From Camillea tinctor (lineage: Eukaryota > Ascomycota > Sordariomycetes > Xylariales > Xylariaceae), in assembly GCA_022578605.1 (NCBI GenBank), contig MU394060.1, forward strand, positions 797,534 through 861,533: 64,000 nucleotides of DNA. Reading direction: 5' to 3'. Under the pieces are notes generated by a model. The model ran no database searches. It had not been told where the DNA came from and saw only the letters and a list, made by a program, of their open reading frames with translations. A program made the translations under genes and the position numbers. This document shows, one piece after another, positions 61,523 through 64,000 of the stretch (position 1 is its first letter; every line of letters starts with the position of its first letter).

Positions 61523-62470
61523 ATGGTCAAAGCCGGTAAGCTAAGCTTTTCCTTGCAGGGTAACCCTGAATTGCACCGCTTTGCGATGTAGAGAAGTGTG
61601 TGAGCACGAATGAGCGCATTTCCCACATTATCCCCTACACCAAAACGGATCGCCGCCATGGGCGAGCACCTTGCTGGACACACGGCATCTAGTCTGAGCC
61701 ATACGATTGGGATCATCTACCTTGAACCTGACATGCCTTGACTTTTACCATGTGGAACCCCTGTGATCCGGTTCAAATTCAATCTATAGTTGTATCGATC
61801 GAGTCAATGCTAATCAGAATATGCAACTCTAGTCGCTGTCGTCCGTGGTGACTCCAAGGTCGTTGGAACCATCACCTTTGAGCAGGCTTCCGAGTCTGAT
61901 CCTACCACTGTCTCGTGGGACATCTCCGGCCACGACCCCAATGCCAAGCGTGGCATGCACATTCACACATTCGGTGACAACACCAACGGCTGCACCTCGG
62001 CCGGCCCTCACTGTACGTTTGTGGCAACTACGACTAGATGGAAGCAAGGTAGTCTAATTATGAAATAATCACAGTCAACCCTCACGGAAAGACTCACGGT
62101 GCCCCCACTGACGAGAGCCGTCACGTCGGTGACCTCGGCAACATCGACACGGATGCTCAGGGTAACTCCAAGGGCTCGGTCCAGGACAAGTTCATCAAGC
62201 TGATTGGACCTGAGAGCATCATTGGCGTAAGTTCCTTGCAGGAGGCTGAGTTTAAATCCCTGAGATCTATGCTAATCTATTTGAAGCGCACCGTCGTCTG
62301 CCACGCTGGTACTGATGACCTCGGCAAGGGTGGCAACGAGGAGTCCCTCAAGACTGGCAATGCTGGTGGCCGGCCTGCCTGCGGTAAGCTTTTCTACAAA
62401 GAAACTCCCCCCCTCGTGAATATGGTAGCTAATATTGTTAAATTTAGGTGTCATTGGCATCGCCAACTAA
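61523..62470 (+). CDS. sod1: Cu/Zn superoxide dismutase
   Basis: Five exons: 61523-61535, 61833-62012, 62075-62226, 62287-62383 and 62448-62470. All have GT-AG borders and give exactly 154 residues, the standard length of cytosolic Cu/Zn-SOD. Copper ligands are His47, His49, His64 and His121; zinc ligands are His64, His72, His81 and Asp84; the disulfide pair is Cys58 and Cys147; Arg144 lines the active site. Signature segments are [28 protein letters not shown] and [11 protein letters not shown], with the terminus CGVIGIAN. The enzyme dismutates superoxide to hydrogen peroxide and oxygen in the cytosol and mitochondrial intermembrane space. The 13-base first exon (MVKA plus one base) is easily missed; it is fixed by the ATCAAAATGG start and the GTAAGC donor. 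No sign of damage. Confidence 0.97.
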
Positions 62471-63900
62471 ACTACTAGCTATGTAAAAGCAGGGAGAAAA
62501 AATAATGGGCAGTTAGGATACGCAATGAGTAGCGATCAAGTAGATTGCAAGCTATGAATGACGATTCTGCCAATATATTTGTATAACTCAAAGAAGTGCT
62601 GTGTATCAGCTCAACTGTTTATATTGATGTGATAATGACCTAACCTAACCCAAGTACTTTTTCATTATTAGTCTTTGATGAGAATTAGCATGTGTAAATG
62701 TGAGAGTATCTATATCTCACTCCCTACGTAAGGCCAATACTTAATACTAAGTAGGGTACACTTTAGAGAGGTTATTCTCACCTTTTTTGTGAATCTCTCA
62801 TGCACCATCCAGGTTCCCAGTAAATACACTATAGCTTGGTAGCACGATATATCTAGTTATCTAGGGTTAGGATACTCCCAATACCTTGGGGTATAATCAA
62901 TAGTACCCAACCCCGCACTGACATAAGCATCTGTCTCCTGTTAGATCCATACTTAGTACCCAAGTAGTAGCATCTTTGCCCATAGATTCCCTAGAAGGAT
63001 CTTCTCAAGTAATTGGGGAAGGTGTTACTGCTGCCCCGCAGTTTAACGAGGCTGTCAAGCTGTCCTCAGGAAGGTGGGTTCTTTACCTTCTGCCACCTGT
63101 CTAAGACTGCTCGCTGCTCGCTTAGGTTTGGGATTATAGTGTATAGGTACCTAACTTAGCTAACCCCTTAACTAACCCGACTAGCCTTAGATAGGTAGTC
63201 ATGTTAGCTTATTGACCCCCCTTTTTTTTAAAGTTTGTTGGCCTCTGGCCTCTTTGAAGCTCCCCCACAAATTAGTGAAAGCTGTCCAAAATGCAAAATG
63301 TTGTACACGACACTAAACTTATTACTTACTACATCTTTACCTTTCTTTACCTCTTTACCCCGACCTTTTATTATTTGTAGCTAGCAAAGTCCCATACTGA
63401 ACCGTTCACCACCAATCCATTGCTACACCAACATTTTACTTTTGTAGTTTCTTTTACCCTCTCTCCGTTGCTAACTACCTACTTTATTCTCTGTTCAATC
63501 TTGGGTAAGTTAGACCATTTCCCTACGTTTAATTGGTTCGTATCTACATTATATACCAGGTACCCCCCTCCCTATCTACCTACCTCCCAACCTACTCCTA
63601 AGCTCCAGCAAGTTCCTTCATTTCTCTATCTCATGTCATCTCCAACCGGCTACTCCTCCAAGCTCTTTCTTGCTAAGTCGGCTACCTCTAAGGTCCGCAA
63701 AACAAGCTCGAGGATCAATGGAAAGCTAGAGGGATTCATGGACCAGCCCTATAGCTGTACCTGTACCTGTACCTATGCCTACATCTATACCTGGCCTCTC
63801 TGCTTCCCTTATGCCTCCCTCTTCTACCCCTATTACTTTACACTTCATAACCTGTTAGTACCAGCTTCATAATACTCTGGTGCTAAGTTATGTTTCCCCC
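62471..63900. other. Intergenic, no gene confirmed
   Basis: The 3' flank of sod1, then A+T-rich DNA. From 63420 to 63872 a frame is open for 150 codons. Its middle, from an ATG at 63633 (MSSPTGYSSKLFLAK...KVRKTSSRING), looks protein-like, but it degenerates into a TACCTG repeat (63755-63785) and hydrophobic low complexity. It could be a first exon or chance. Confidence 0.4.
63755..63785 (+). repeat. TACCTG hexanucleotide repeat
   Basis: About three TACCTG units followed by diverged TATGCC/TACATC units. Confidence 0.6.
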
Positions 63901-63917
63901 TGAACACCCGATGTGGA

Positions 63918-64000
63918 TGAGGGGGCGGGGGGGGGGGTGGGGGGGGGGGGGGGGGGGGGCGGGGGGGGGGGGGGGGGAGTGCGGGGGGGGGGGGGGTGGG
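63918..64000. repeat. Poly-G low-complexity end of the window
   Basis: From GAGGGGGCGGGG onward nearly every base is G, with scattered single T, C or A. It does not match the TTAGGG telomere repeat. A sequencing or assembly artefact is the likeliest explanation. Confidence 0.8.

Noticed and set aside
63420..63872. 150-codon frame near the right end
   Set aside because: Mostly hydrophobic low complexity and a TACCTG repeat; only a middle part looks coding and no intron chain could be set up.
1..64000. CRISPR arrays, operons, Shine-Dalgarno sites or rRNA genes
   Set aside because: None seen; the introns and gene families show a eukaryotic nuclear genome, and no rRNA signature was recognised.

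Overview
The window looks like nuclear DNA of a filamentous ascomycete (Pezizomycotina, probably Sordariomycetes; the class is inferred). Genes carry short introns with GTAAGT-type donors and CTAAC/CTAAT branch sites. Intergenic DNA is long and rich in pyrimidine tracts and microsatellites. One 7.8 kb block is almost pure A+T, as left by repeat-induced point mutation (RIP). Exon positions below are conceptual splices read by eye.

Layout. 1-239 is the 3' end of an unidentified gene. 3446-8645 encodes a very large disordered protein whose true start is probably a tiny first exon. 13244-14666 is a mitochondrially targeted short-chain dehydrogenase. 16828-17987 (minus) is a secreted cutinase-like esterase. 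20610-36165 is an accessory block: an alpha-kinase, a five-exon gene for a CRESS-DNA-virus-like Rep protein, the RIP-degraded A+T island, an FTA2-type kinase-like gene and an orphan family gene. 36.2-45.9 kb is gene-poor and holds degraded repeats, palindromes, one possible small gene and a tRNA-like remnant. 45971-47051 is a GC-rich alpha/beta hydrolase. 48434-53741 (minus) is a Rom2-type Rho1 GEF (DEP-DH-PH-CNH). 54621-55183 is a foldback element. 59036-60223 (minus) is a BTB protein. 61523-62470 is Cu/Zn superoxide dismutase. The window ends in low-complexity poly-G.

How the genes relate. The housekeeping genes (Rho1 GEF for cell-wall integrity signalling, SOD1, the dehydrogenase) are not an operon or an evident cluster. 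The accessory block is the most unusual part. The Rep-like gene keeps its superfamily-3 helicase motifs (Walker A, Walker B, motif C Asn), while its HUH nuclease motifs are decayed. It is interrupted by introns and has an open frame throughout, which suggests an old integration that was kept, perhaps for a helicase/ATPase role. Two kinase-like genes and the RIP island lie next to it.
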